A stretch of DNA of 64,000 bases from Pseudoxanthomonas winnipegensis (GTDB lineage: Bacteria; Pseudomonadota; Gammaproteobacteria; Xanthomonadales; Xanthomonadaceae), in contig NZ_SHMH01000005.1 of the NCBI RefSeq assembly GCF_004283755.1, positions 359,774 to 423,773 on the forward strand, written 5' to 3'. Both the position numbers and the translations under genes were made by a program. Position 1 is the first letter of the stretch; each line of letters opens with the position of its first letter. The notes under the pieces were generated by a model. That model saw only the letters and a program-made list of their open reading frames with translations. It did not search any database and was not told where the DNA came from. Positions 1 through 10,591 of this stretch are shown piece after piece.

Positions 1-1702
<1,702 letters not shown>

Positions 1703-1706
<4 letters not shown>

Positions 1707-2179
1707 GAGCCCCCATCACCAAACAGGGCGCCCAGCGCCTGCGTGACGAGCTCGACCACCTCAAGTCGGTCAAGCGTCCGGAAGTGATCGCCGCCATCGC
1801 CGAGGCGCGTGCGCACGGCGACCTGAAGGAAAACGCCGAGTACCACGCCGCCCGCGAGCAGCAGGGCTTCATCGAAGGCCGCATCAACCAGCTGGAGAGC
1901 GAGCTGTCCACCGCCGAGGTGATCGACGTGGCCGCGCTCAACGCCGGGACGCGCGTGGTATTCGGCGCCACCGTGGTGCTGGCCGACGTCGACACCGACG
2001 AGGAGAAGAAGTACCAGATCGTGGGTGACCTGGAGGCGGACATCAAGCAGTCGCTGATCGCCATCTCCTCGCCGATCGCGCGCGCGCTGATCGGCAAGAA
2101 CGAGGGCGACAGCGTCACCATCCAGGCGCCCGCGGGCGAGCACGAGTACGAGATCGTCAGCGTCTCCTACGGCGCCTGA
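1703..2179 (+). CDS. greA: Transcription elongation factor GreA
   Basis: 158 residues, the normal length of GreA. The factor binds the secondary channel of RNA polymerase and stimulates cleavage of backtracked transcripts. The N-terminal half is the antiparallel coiled coil ([20 protein letters not shown] carries the acidic tip residues) and the C-terminal half is the FKBP-like domain ([26 protein letters not shown]). It starts in a 4-base overlap with carB. The carB-greA order is standard in Xanthomonadaceae. Confidence 0.97.
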
Positions 2180-2325
2180 GCGCGTGGGCGTGCCGATGCG
2201 CGGCGTTGATCGCCTGCGGTGCGATGGCGCGATCGCGCGGCATGGCTTCGGCCGGGTGTTGAAGCACGCCGCGCGTCTTCGCTCGATGCGTCACGTGCGC
2301 CTCGACCTTGGTCCGTCGCACTAGC

Positions 2326-3243
2326 ATGGCGTCCGCGACCTTGCTGCTGCCGGCGCGTGCCCAGCTCGCCGGCGAGCTGCCGCCCCAGGCCGGCAAGGCC
2401 CTGGCCCGCGCCGACCGCGACCAGGGCGAGGTGGGCGAACGCGCCCAGCTGCGCCGGCATTTCCGGCTGGTGCCCGATCACTGGCCGGTCGCGGCGCTGA
2501 CCCGGCAGCTCGACGCCGGCGATGCCGCCCAGGCGCGCTGGCTGCGCGCAGATCCCGCCTTTCTGGCGCTGGACATGACCGGCGCGCGCCTGCTCGCGCA
2601 TGGACCCGCGCTGGGCCTGGAACAGGCCGACGTCGATGCGCTGATGCCGGCGCTCAAGCCGCTGTTCGGCGATGCCGGCTTCCTGCTGGACGCGCCGACG
2701 CCCTCGCGCTGGTATCTGCGCCTGCTGAGCGACACGCCGCTGCCCGAATTCGCCGCGCCCGAGCAGGTGCTGGGCGACGACCTGTTCGGCCATCTGCCGC
2801 ATGGCGATGCCGGGCGCCGCTGGCGCGCGCTGTTCACCGAAGCCCAGGTGCTGCTGCACCAGCACCCCTGGAACGCCCAGCGCGCCGCGCAGGGCAAGCC
2901 GGCGGTCAACGCGCTGTGGTTCTGGGGCCCCGGCGTGCTGCCGCAGGCGGTTACCACGCCGTATCGGCAGGTGCGCAGCCGCGACGAGCTGCTGCTGGCG
3001 CTGGCGCGACAGGCCGGCACCTCCGATGCCCTCGAACAGGGCGTCGACGCGCTGGTCGACCTGCGCCATCTCAAGTCGCCGGCGATGTTCACCGACCAGG
3101 TGCTGGCGCCGCTGCTGGCCGAACTGCGCCGCGGGGAGCTGGCGCGCGTGGTGCTGGACTTCCAGGACGGCGCGCGCTTCACGCTCACCGCCGGCCAGCG
3201 CTGGCGTCTGCTGCGCCGCGCGCTGACACGCCTGGACGCATGA
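2326..3243 (+). CDS. RpfE-like protein (annotated in the family as a phosphoglycerate mutase relative)
   Basis: 305 residues from ATG 2326; an in-frame GTG lies 18 bases upstream. The protein is soluble, without a signal peptide or membrane segment. Motifs such as LLAHGPALGLEQAD, NALWFWGPGVLP and the acidic C-terminal segment match the conserved family usually annotated as a regulatory or cofactor-independent phosphoglycerate mutase-like protein. In Xanthomonas, as I recall it, the member in this position between greA and recJ is called RpfE (regulation of pathogenicity factors). No catalytic activity can be demonstrated from the sequence. The stop overlaps the recJ start (ATGA), so the two are coupled. 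Identification rests on position and overall pattern, not on a diagnostic motif. Confidence 0.7.
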   Translation: MASATLLLPARAQLAGELPPQAGKALARADRDQGEVGERAQLRRHFRLVPDHWPVAALTRQLDAGDAAQARWLRADPAFLALDMTGARLLAHGPALGLEQADVDALMPALKPLFGDAGFLLDAPTPSRWYLRLLSDTPLPEFAAPEQVLGDDLFGHLPHGDAGRRWRALFTEAQVLLHQHPWNAQRAAQGKPAVNALWFWGPGVLPQAVTTPYRQVRSRDELLLALARQAGTSDALEQGVDALVDLRHLKSPAMFTDQVLAPLLAELRRGELARVVLDFQDGARFTLTAGQRWRLLRRALTRLDA

Positions 3244-5024
3244 GGCCGGCTACCCGCATCACCCGACGCAGCGTCGCCGCCGGCGGCCCGTGGTCGGACG
3301 CCGTGCCGCCGCTGTTGCAGCGGATCTACGCCGGGCGCGGCGCCCTGGCCGAAGCCCAGGCGCGCCCGCGCCTGGCCCAGCTGCATCCACCGGAGCTGCT
3401 CGGCGGCATGGACGCGGCAGTGGCGCTGCTGGCCGAGGCCATCGCGCAGGACCGGCACATCGTCGTGGTCGGCGACTTCGACTGCGATGGCGCCACGGCC
3501 TGCGCGGTCGCCGTGCGCGGGCTGATCCTGCTCGGCGCGCGCCACGTCACCCCCGCGGTGCCCAATCGCGTGACCCACGGCTACGGTCTCTCGCCCTCGC
3601 TGGTGTCCGAGCTGGCCGCGCTCAAGCCCGACCTGCTGGTCACCGTCGACCACGGCATCGCCTGCCATGCCGGCATCGCGCAGGCGCGTGCCCTGGGCTG
3701 GCAGGTGCTGGTCACCGACCACCATCTGCCCGGCGCCGCGCTGCCGCCCGCGCACGCCATCGTCAATCCCAACCTGGCCGGCGACGGCTTCCCCAGCAAG
3801 GCCCTGGCCGGGGTCGGGGTGATGTTCTACGTGCTGCTGGCGCTGCGCCGCAGGCTTTATGGCGATCATCCCTCGAGCGAGTCGAGGCCAGGCGCTGATC
3901 GCGAGCATCAGACGGCGGACCTCCATGGCCGCGTTCCTCCGAAAAACCGGCCCGATCTGACTGCACTGCTAGACCTGGTCGCCGTCGGCACCATCGCCGA
4001 CCTGGTGCCGCTGGATGCCAACAACCGTGCGCTGGTCGCCGCCGGCCTGCGCCGGCTGCGGGCGGGGCAGGGTTGCGCCGGCCTGCGGGCGCTGATCGAG
4101 GTCTGCGGCCGCCGCGCCGAGACGCTCAGCGCCGCCGATGTCGGCTTCGCCGTCGCACCGCGTCTGAACGCCGCCGGCCGGCTGGAGGACATGGCGCTGG
4201 GCATCGCCTGCCTGCTGTGCGACGAGGACGGCCCGGCGCGCGAGATGGCCGGCGTGCTGCATGCGATCAACGCCGAACGCCGCGGCGTGCAGCAGCAGAT
4301 GACCGATGCGGCCGAGGCCGCGCTGTCCAAGGTCGCCGCACTCGATGGCGAGGTGCCGATCGCGGTGTGCCTGTTCGATGCCGACTGGCATCCGGGCGTG
4401 GTCGGCCTGGTCGCCTCGAAGATGAAGGATCGCGTGCATCGCCCGGTGATCGCCTTCGCCCCGGCCGAGCCCGGCAGCGACGCGCTGCGCGGGTCGGCGC
4501 GCTCGATCCCCGGCTTCCACATCCGCGATGCGCTGGCGGCGGTCGATGCCCAGCATCCGGGGCTGATGCAGAAGTTCGGCGGTCATGCGATGGCCGCCGG
4601 CCTGAGCCTGGAGCGCGCGCAGCTGCCGGCGTTCGAGGCCGCCTTCCGCGCGTACGCCGCCGCCACGCTCGATGCCGCGCTGCTGCAGGCCGAACTGCTC
4701 AGCGACGGCGAGCTGCTGCCGCACGAGTTCGACCGCGCCCACGCCGAGGCCCTGCGCGACGGCGGGCCATGGGGACAGGGCTTCGCCGAACCGCTGTTCG
4801 ACGGCGTATTCGACGTGATCGACTGGCGGCCGATCGGCGAGCGCCATCGCAAGCTGGTGCTGCGCTGCCCGCAGCGCAGCAAGCCGCTGGACGCGATCCA
4901 CTTCAACGGCCTCACCCGCGAACCGCCACCGCCCCGGCTGCACATCGCCTATCGTCTGGCCCCGGACGACTATCGCGGCGGCGAGGCGATCCAGCTGATC
5001 GTCGAGCACTGCGTTCCAGCCTGA
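3240..5024 (+). CDS. recJ: Single-stranded-DNA-specific 5'-3' exonuclease RecJ
   Basis: 594 residues from ATG 3240, chosen because it overlaps the preceding stop and fits RecJ length. RecJ degrades single-stranded DNA 5' to 3' in recombination and mismatch repair. DHH-family motifs are clear: VVGDFDCDGATA near residue 75, TVDHGIACHAG near 135, VTDHHLPG near 155 and DLVAVGTIADLVPL near 245; the DHHA1 domain with GGHAMAAG lies near 450. Odd point: between the helix ending in LALRRRLYG and the next conserved block there are about 25 extra residues of atypical composition, encoded by about 75-85 bases containing a CCTCGA/TCGAGG hairpin. They keep the frame but lie close to the catalytic core. Confidence 0.95.
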   Translation: MRPATRITRRSVAAGGPWSDAVPPLLQRIYAGRGALAEAQARPRLAQLHPPELLGGMDAAVALLAEAIAQDRHIVVVGDFDCDGATACAVAVRGLILLGARHVTPAVPNRVTHGYGLSPSLVSELAALKPDLLVTVDHGIACHAGIAQARALGWQVLVTDHHLPGAALPPAHAIVNPNLAGDGFPSKALAGVGVMFYVLLALRRRLYGDHPSSESRPGADREHQTADLHGRVPPKNRPDLTALLDLVAVGTIADLVPLDANNRALVAAGLRRLRAGQGCAGLRALIEVCGRRAETLSAADVGFAVAPRLNAAGRLEDMALGIACLLCDEDGPAREMAGVLHAINAERRGVQQQMTDAAEAALSKVAALDGEVPIAVCLFDADWHPGVVGLVASKMKDRVHRPVIAFAPAEPGSDALRGSARSIPGFHIRDALAAVDAQHPGLMQKFGGHAMAAGLSLERAQLPAFEAAFRAYAAATLDAALLQAELLSDGELLPHEFDRAHAEALRDGGPWGQGFAEPLFDGVFDVIDWRPIGERHRKLVLRCPQRSKPLDAIHFNGLTREPPPPRLHIAYRLAPDDYRGGEAIQLIVEHCVPA

Positions 5025-5047
5025 ACCAGGCCGCGCTCCCGCGCCGC

Positions 5048-6628
5048 TCAACCGAACCGCGGCTTGACGCCCCAGATCTGCGGCCAGATCGGCGGGATGT
5101 CGCGGCAGACGAAGATCGCGTAGCCGTTCGCCGACTCCTCGTTGGCTACGCCCTCGCGGTTGCGGAAGACGCCGTGTGAGGTGCATCTGGCGACGCTGCC
5201 GCGCTGATCCTCTTCGGTATTGCCCAGTTCGATGATCACGCTCGGCGGCGGGTTGCCATAGCCGCGGTACCAGGCCGAGTTGGTCCGGCTGATCACCGGC
5301 GGCAGGCCGAGCGCCGGGCCGTACAGGGCCATGGCGCCGGCTTCTCCATAGTTGTTGGCCAGGATGGCGGTGTGGGCCCGCTCGGCCTCGGGCAAAGCGC
5401 GGTAGACCGTGGCCACGCGCTGGGCCAGTTCCTGCCAGCCCACCTGCTCGGCATAGTCGCCGTGCAGGCCCCGGTTGAAGTGCCAGAGCGGGGAGTTGAT
5501 CGGCGCGATCGGCAGATGCAGCGATGCGCCCAGCGGCAGGCCGGCCGCCAGCAGGGCGGCCACGGCGATGCGCAGTCCACGCGCGCGGCCCGCCGGCATG
5601 GAGGCGCACCAGCGCTCGATGGCCACATAGCCGGCGGCCAGCAGCATCGGATAGCCCGGTGCCATGTAGTAGCCACGGCCTCGCGAGAGCGCGAACAGCA
5701 GCAACGGCACCGCATACATCCAGGCCAGCACGCGGTACCGGCGCATCGAACCGGCCAGCGTCAGGAACCCCAGTCCCGCCAGCCAGATCGGCAGGGTCAG
5801 CGCGCTGGCATTGGCATACAGTTGCTCGGGAAAGAACAGATCCGTGCGGCCGATGGCCACATCGCGCGCATGGATGTGGGCGACGAAGTCCAGGTAGACG
5901 AAGTTGTGTCGTACCTGCCAGATCAGATTGGGCAGGAAGACCGCGAAGGCCACACCCACGCCCAGCCAGGGCCAGCGCGTGCGCAGCTGCGCGCGCATCG
6001 GTCCGGCCAGCACGCCCGCGGCCAGGCCGATGGCCCAGTACACGATGGTGTAGCGCGTCATCAGCCCAAGGCCGAAGACCGCGCCAAGCGCAAGCCACAG
6101 GCGCAGATCGCTGCCCTTGGCCAGGCGCAGCACCAGCCACGCGGCCGCCACCACCCACAGCAGGTCCGGGCCGCAGTACATGAGGATGCTGCTGTTGACC
6201 AGGCCGAACGGCATGCACGCCGTGGCCAGCGCCGCGCAGACCTGGGCGAAGCGCCGGCCGCCGAGCTCGGCGGCGATCAGTCCCGCCAGCACCATCGCAC
6301 CGCACTGGGCGAGCACGGCCACGATGCGGAAGCCGATGAGCGAGGTCCCGAACACGGCCAGCTCCAGCCGCGCCAGCCATGGCACCAGCGGCGGGTAGGG
6401 CACATAGCCCCAGTCCAGGTGCCGAGCGTCGTCCAGCACCTGCAGTTCGTCCCGGTGGAAGCCATAGGCGCCGTTGAGCCACAGATGGACGATCAAGCGC
6501 ACCAGCCCCAGCGCAAGCAGCAGCATCAGATCGGCACGGCGGTCACGCGCACTGACCGGAGTAGCCGCAGACAGCTCGGAGCCATCGGGGTGGTGATCGG
6601 AGAGAGGAGCAGGCAAGGGCGTGGTCAT
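5048..6628 (-). CDS. Glycosyltransferase family 39-like integral membrane protein
   Basis: 526 residues from the ATG near 6628. The 116 codons upstream in the same frame are low-complexity and unlikely to be translated. At least ten hydrophobic segments follow a short soluble N-terminus. The first external loop has the GT39/PMT_2 pattern (YGFHRDELQVLDDARHLDWGY, then YPPLVPW), with the acidic D-E residues expected at the catalytic site. This family (ArnT, Pmt and relatives) moves a sugar from a polyprenyl-phosphate carrier to an acceptor in the periplasm. The C-terminal 200 residues form a soluble periplasmic domain. Substrate and acceptor cannot be told. It converges on recJ. A GGGAC direct repeat lies about 85 bases upstream. 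Confidence 0.85.
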   Translation of the reverse strand: MTTPLPAPLSDHHPDGSELSAATPVSARDRRADLMLLLALGLVRLIVHLWLNGAYGFHRDELQVLDDARHLDWGYVPYPPLVPWLARLELAVFGTSLIGFRIVAVLAQCGAMVLAGLIAAELGGRRFAQVCAALATACMPFGLVNSSILMYCGPDLLWVVAAAWLVLRLAKGSDLRLWLALGAVFGLGLMTRYTIVYWAIGLAAGVLAGPMRAQLRTRWPWLGVGVAFAVFLPNLIWQVRHNFVYLDFVAHIHARDVAIGRTDLFFPEQLYANASALTLPIWLAGLGFLTLAGSMRRYRVLAWMYAVPLLLFALSRGRGYYMAPGYPMLLAAGYVAIERWCASMPAGRARGLRIAVAALLAAGLPLGASLHLPIAPINSPLWHFNRGLHGDYAEQVGWQELAQRVATVYRALPEAERAHTAILANNYGEAGAMALYGPALGLPPVISRTNSAWYRGYGNPPPSVIIELGNTEEDQRGSVARCTSHGVFRNREGVANEESANGYAIFVCRDIPPIWPQIWGVKPRFG

Positions 6629-6712
6629 GGCAGAGCGTCGGCCGGGATGTTGCTCAGTGTTTCCCCTGCGTCCTGGCCGGACCAGCCGAAAGTGACAACA
6701 CCCCGCGGGTTT

Positions 6713-6741
6713 GGGACCAACCGCGGGTCTGCGGGGACGGG
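6713..6741. promoter_or_regulatory. Putative LytTR-type paired direct repeat upstream of the GT39 gene
   Basis: GGGACCAA at 6713 and GGGACGGG at 6734, both on the plus strand and exactly 21 bases apart. LytTR regulators (AlgR, AgrA type) bind pairs of about 9-bp direct repeats roughly two helical turns apart. The same arrangement recurs at 8136/8157. Inference only. Confidence 0.35.
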
Positions 6742-6851
6742 CCTGCTGCGCCTGACCAACGCAAAGCTGGCGCCGTGCGGCACCAAGTGGCCGCAGGGGC
6801 GGGAGCACCTGGCCTGCCGACCTGGGCAGGACGACGATCATGGCGTTCAGG

Positions 6852-8049
6852 CTACGCCAGCGTGCGTGGCGCAACGACGGGCCGTGGCACGGGGGTGTTC
6901 TTCCATTTGAGCCCGAACAGCGGACGCAGCAGGGGCACGCGACGGATGACTTCGTAGCCGCCGAAGCACAGCGCAAAGGTCAGCAGCACCAGTAGCGGGC
7001 CTTCCAGCAGCGGCGGCAGGTTCAACGGCTTGGCATCGTGCGCCAGCACCACCAGGATGGTCTGGTGCCGGATGTAGACCGGGAACACCGCTGGCGCCAG
7101 GTAGCGCAGCGCCGCGTTGTCGGCGCCGCGCAGCCGCCAGGCGAACCCGAACGCCGCGGCGATCGCGCACCACTGATTCGCCGCCCAGGCCACGCGCAGC
7201 GCCAGGCCGCAGGGCCTGCGGGATCGGGTGGGCATCGTCGTAGCCGGAGAAGTACCAGACCTTGACCATCAGCGCGTAGCCGACCGCCGCGACCGTCAGC
7301 GCGATCCACGGGCGGCGGTGCACACCCTCCCAGAAGCCGTCGGCGAAGGCGAGCAGGAAACCGAGCAGGAACATCGGCAGATACTGCGCATGGTTGTACC
7401 AGTCGTCGACCAGCGCGTGGGTCTGATCGAAGCGGTCGACCAGCGCCAACCGCGCCACCGCGAGCAGCAGCACGGGCCAGCCCAGCACGCCCCAGCCGGA
7501 ACACGCGCGGGCGGTCACGGCGCGCAGGCGCCTCCAGAAGGCGGCCGGCAGCAGGCGCCAGGCCAGCCAAAGCACGAGCGTGTAGACCCACACGTAGACC
7601 AGGAACCACAGATGATTCCAGGTCGGCAGCGCCAGGCAGCCGCCGTCGCGGCCGCAGAAGCCGTGGTAGCCGCTCAGGTACCGCGTGTAGAACTGCAGGT
7701 AGGACGCGTGATAGCCGCCCGGCAGCTGCTCCACCACTTGGTAGTACGACTGCGGCGGCACCACCACCAGCATGCCGAAGATCAGCGGCACCAGCAGTCG
7801 CCACGAGCGCTGAGCGAAGAACCCGCGTGGCCGGCGCTGCAGCAGGAAGGCGGTCGCGACCCCGGAGATGACGAACAGCAGGGACATGCGCCACGGACTG
7901 CTGAGCAGCATGAGCGGCTCCAGCGTCGCGCTGGCATACGCGCTTTTGACGTGGTAGCCCCAGGTCACGTAGTACATGCCCACGTGGTAGAAGACCAGCA
8001 GGCCGAAGGCGAGAACCCGGACCCAGTCGATGTCATGGCGGCGTTGCAT
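6852..8049 (-). pseudogene. Acyltransferase-3 family membrane protein, frameshifted
   Basis: Starts at ATG 8049 with the acyltransferase-3 signature (RRHDIDWVRVLAFGLLVFYH) and has about ten membrane segments. This family O-acylates extracellular sugars or glucans. Translation is convincing to about codon 278 (FSGYDDAHPIPQALR), then leaves frame. The homologous continuation (LALRVAWAANQWCAIAAAFG, then VRHQ-like YIRHQTILVVLAH) sits in another frame and ends at 6852. Removing one G in the GGCC at about 7205-7208 restores a single 399-residue protein of normal family length. It is therefore a one-base frameshift: a recent mutation or a sequencing error. Divergent from the LytTR gene, with which it shares the 145-base upstream region. 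Confidence 0.8.
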
Positions 8050-8135
8050 GGGAAGCCTTGCATGGCGAAGGAGGCTTCAGCGTCGACCGCCGGCGCAGTG
8101 CCGGCGACCGCGAAGTGACCATCCGCCGGACATCC

Positions 8136-8164
8136 GGGACCAATCGCCTGTGCGTTGGGACGAA
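8136..8164. promoter_or_regulatory. Putative LytTR-type paired direct repeat in a divergent promoter region
   Basis: GGGACCAA at 8136 and GGGACGAA at 8157, in direct orientation and 21 bases apart, between the divergent acyltransferase (start 8049) and LytTR (start 8195) genes. Spacing and orientation are those expected of a LytTR dimer site. The adjacent LytTR protein is the natural candidate binder. Confidence 0.4.
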
Positions 8165-8194
8165 CCAAGCCGGGTGGCCCGCTAGAATGGCCGG

Positions 8195-9079
8195 ATGTCT
8201 GCAGCACCCGCACCGACCGCCTACGAACGCTTCCTGCCGTGGAAGCGCTGGTTCGAGATCGGCTTCTGGGTGCTCAACGCGGTGGTGGGGGCGACCTTCA
8301 GCAGCGTCACCGTGATCATGGACATCCACAAGGTCGGGCTGCACTTCGCCGACTGGGAGCCGGTGGTCTGGGAATGCTCGAGTCACCTGATGTGGCTGGC
8401 GATGGTCTTGCCGATCGCCTGGTTCTCCCGCCGCTATCCGTTCCACTGGGACACCTGGCGCAGGCAGCTGCCGCGGCATCTGTTGTTCAGCGTGGCGGTC
8501 TCGGTGACGCACGTGTCGGGCATGGTCGCCCTGCGCACGCTGGCCTACTGGTGGATGGGCGGTCACTACGACTTCGGCGACTGGCCCAAGGGCCTGTTCT
8601 ACGAGTATCTCAAGGACGTGCGCGGCTACTTCTGGTGGGTGCTGCTGATCGAGCTCTATCGGCTGGCCATGCGCCGGCTGCAGGGCGAGGCCAGCCTGCT
8701 GGCCCCGCCGGACGAGGGCCAGCCGCTGGAGCCGGTGGACCGGCCCGAGCGCTTCCTGGTGCGCAAGCTCGGGCGCGACTTCCTGGTCGCCACCGATGAG
8801 GTCGAATGGGTCCGTGCGGCGGGCAACTACGTCAACCTGCGCGTGCGCGGCCACGACTACCCGCTGCGCAGCACGATGACCGAGATCGCCGCCAGACTGG
8901 ACCCGGACCGCTTCGTGCGCATCCAGCGCAGCTACATCGTCAACCTGGCCCAGGTGGCCTCGATCGAACCCATCGACGGGGGCGAGGCCCGCCTGCATCT
9001 GAAGGACGGCACCACGCTGCCGTGCAGCCGCACCTACCGCGCCGCGCTGCGCGAGAAGCTGGGCGTGGGCGAGGGCTGA
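8195..9079 (+). CDS. Membrane-anchored LytTR-family transcriptional regulator
   Basis: 294 residues. The N-terminal 150 residues contain about four hydrophobic segments (for example WVLNAVVGATFSSVTVIM and LMWLAMVLPIAWF); residues 190-290 form a LytTR DNA-binding domain. Its hallmarks are FLVATDEVEWVRAAGNYVNL, the basic RFVRIQRSYIVNL recognition segment and a final DGTTLPCSRTYRAALR. There is no receiver domain, so this is a one-component membrane regulator rather than a response regulator. Divergent from the acyltransferase gene, with which it probably forms a regulatory unit. The signal sensed is unknown. Confidence 0.88.
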   Translation: MSAAPAPTAYERFLPWKRWFEIGFWVLNAVVGATFSSVTVIMDIHKVGLHFADWEPVVWECSSHLMWLAMVLPIAWFSRRYPFHWDTWRRQLPRHLLFSVAVSVTHVSGMVALRTLAYWWMGGHYDFGDWPKGLFYEYLKDVRGYFWWVLLIELYRLAMRRLQGEASLLAPPDEGQPLEPVDRPERFLVRKLGRDFLVATDEVEWVRAAGNYVNLRVRGHDYPLRSTMTEIAARLDPDRFVRIQRSYIVNLAQVASIEPIDGGEARLHLKDGTTLPCSRTYRAALREKLGVGEG

Positions 9080-9163
9080 GCAGCGGCACCGGTCCTGCGC
9101 GCCTGCGCGTGCAGGGGAGGGGCTTTCAGCCCCACGCTCAGCCGTGTCGCTTGCGTGTAGCGA

Positions 9164-9208
9164 GTTGAGATATTTGAGCCCGAAATTTGAGATAAATGGG
9201 TCAGGGGT
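9164..9208. repeat. Left end of the 8.3-kb insert (inverted terminal motif)
   Basis: Contains TTGAGATA at about 9164 and TTTGAGATAAAT at about 9186, followed by gggtCAGGGG. The other end (17425-17462) carries the same elements in inverted orientation: TGAGATAAATCAGGGG and TTGAGATAAAC. Two spaced copies of one word at each end resemble transposase-binding ends. No transposase gene lies between them. Confidence 0.5.
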
Positions 9209-9249
9209 CAAATTGCATCAGGCGCAAGGAAATTACGCCACGCGCAACT

Positions 9250-9285
9250 AAAAAGGCGTCACGGCAGCGAGCCGGACGCCTTTTT
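9250..9285 (-). terminator. Rho-independent terminator, probably bidirectional
   Basis: AAAAAGGCGTC and GACGCCTTTTT form an 11-bp stem, with an inner CGGC/GCCG stem in the loop and T runs on both strands. It lies just after the stop of the minus-strand gp27-like gene and closes that operon. Confidence 0.75.
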
Positions 9286-9309
9286 CGGCCCCACGATGGG
9301 CTCATTCGA

Positions 9310-9756
9310 TCACGTTGCGGCGCTGTCTTCGGGGTCCAGCAGGGCCATCGCGTGACGCACGGCCAGCGCGTCGGTCAGGTCGCGGGCGAAGGCCTCCACC
9401 GCCGCCACACCGATGGGGTGACCCTGCTCCTGGAGCCAGGCCGCGTTCTCCACGTTGCGTTTCCAGCCGCCCGCCAGCAGGCGCGCGGCCAGGCCGCGCT
9501 GGAGCTTGGGCGGAAGCCTGCGCCAATCGCGGTCGGCCTTGTTGCGCAGGGGGCGACGCGTGGTGGGCCGGATGCCGGCGGCCTTCATCAGCTGCTGGCC
9601 ATAGGCGGCCACCACGGACTTGCCGATGGGATGGCCTTGGCTGGTCAGCCAACGGGCGATCACCACGTAGTTGGAGTAGCGGTTGAACCGGATGAGGTTG
9701 TCCAGCTGCTCGCGCAGGGGATCAGGTAGCAGGTCGATCCTGGATCGCGGCGGCAT
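9310..9756 (-). CDS. Phage Mu gp27-like protein (DUF3486 family)
   Basis: 148 residues beginning MPPRSRIDLLPDPLREQLD, the opening typical of the Mu gp27/DUF3486 family, which lies next to the terminase genes in Mu-like phages. The two halves share a repeated pattern (WLTSQGHPIGKSVVAAYGQ and WLQEQGHPIGVAAVEAF), each like a small helical DNA-binding unit. Precise function is unknown; a small-terminase-like role has been suggested for relatives. Here it is the last gene of the minus-strand block and no large terminase follows, so it is out of its usual context. Confidence 0.75.
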   Translation of the reverse strand: MPPRSRIDLLPDPLREQLDNLIRFNRYSNYVVIARWLTSQGHPIGKSVVAAYGQQLMKAAGIRPTTRRPLRNKADRDWRRLPPKLQRGLAARLLAGGWKRNVENAAWLQEQGHPIGVAAVEAFARDLTDALAVRHAMALLDPEDSAAT

Positions 9757-9791
9757 CGGGCGCTCCTGGCGGCTCGGCTCGGGCGAGCGCG

Positions 9792-10118
9792 TCAGTGACT
9801 GGCTTCACGTACGGCGGCACGCCGCAGCAGGGCGCGCAGGCCCTGCTGGGACATGCCGTACTCCCTGGCCAGCGCCGCCACGGACGTGCCGCTCCGGTGC
9901 GCGTCCAGGATGGCGCGCTCGCGGGGGGACAGTCTCTTGCCCACGCAGTTGGGCACGTAGATGTTCTGGCCGCCCCAGTGCTCCATCAGGTGATCGGCCA
10001 GCGACTCGCCCAGCTGCTCGGCGCGGTCGGTCGGAAGCCCAAGGTCTTTGCCCAGGTTCGCGGCGGTGGCCGCCACGTCGTCGAACAACTCGTTACGCAG
10101 GGCTTTCATGGAGCACAT
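9792..10118 (-). CDS. Mor-family transcriptional activator (copy 1)
   Basis: 108 residues. It carries the Mor pattern of Mu-like phages: HLMEHWGGQNIYVPNC (the dimerisation strand with GGQ-YVP) and a C-terminal helix-turn-helix (HRSGTSVAALAREYGMSQQGLRALLRRA). Mor activates the middle operon in Mu. An internal ATG at 10109 is an alternative start. It lies 35 bases upstream of the gp27-like gene and is one of three Mor-like genes in 3.4 kb. Confidence 0.85.
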   Translation of the reverse strand: MCSMKALRNELFDDVAATAANLGKDLGLPTDRAEQLGESLADHLMEHWGGQNIYVPNCVGKRLSPRERAILDAHRSGTSVAALAREYGMSQQGLRALLRRAAVREASH

Positions 10119-10180
10119 GGGGGAACCTCGCGGGCTGGGATGACGCGGGCCAGGCCGCCCGAGGCCTGGCCCGCGAGGCG

Positions 10181-10591
10181 TCAGGACGCCCGGAAGCGAG
10201 CGCCAGGCCCGATGCCCTGCGGCGCGTCGGTCTCACTGGCAGCGGCCGCCAGGCCGCGCGCCGTGGCCACCACGTGCCAGCCGGCGGTGTCATCGCGACG
10301 CGCCAGGCCCTCGGCGACCAGGTGTTCGGCTGCCCGGCGCATTTCGGCGGCGGTGACATCGGCATAGAGCGCCTGCGCCAAGCTGATCAGAAGGACTTCG
10401 CCGAGGCCGAGCGGCGCGGCGGCCTGGAGGCCGCGCAGGGCGATCCAGGCCAGCGCCTGGACGCGCGTGGCGGCCAGGTCGAGCGCGCCGGGCACGCTGG
10501 GTGCGGCCGGGGCGTGGGTGGAGCGCGGGAAGGAGAACAGGCCGGCCGGGAAACGGGCGGCAGACGGGGCAACGGCGGCAATCGCGGTCAT
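10181..10591 (-). CDS. Hypothetical phage-type protein
   Basis: 136 residues from ATG 10591. The N-terminus is Ala/Pro-rich; the middle (LGLGEVLLISLAQALYADVTAAEMRRAAEHLV) and end (GLARRDDTAGWHVVATARG) look like a small winged-helix fold. I do not recognise a family. It follows a structured leader with a terminator hairpin (10592-10880), so expression is probably controlled by attenuation or by an antisense RNA. Next downstream gene is Mor copy 1. Confidence 0.5.
   Translation of the reverse strand: MTAIAAVAPSAARFPAGLFSFPRSTHAPAAPSVPGALDLAATRVQALAWIALRGLQAAAPLGLGEVLLISLAQALYADVTAAEMRRAAEHLVAEGLARRDDTAGWHVVATARGLAAAASETDAPQGIGPGARFRAS

Noticed and set aside
3969..6482. Very long open frame of 837 codons opposite recJ and across the GT39 gene
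   Set aside because: It has the extreme Arg/Ala/Gly composition expected of an antisense frame in GC-rich coding DNA and no domain. recJ and GT39 explain the region.
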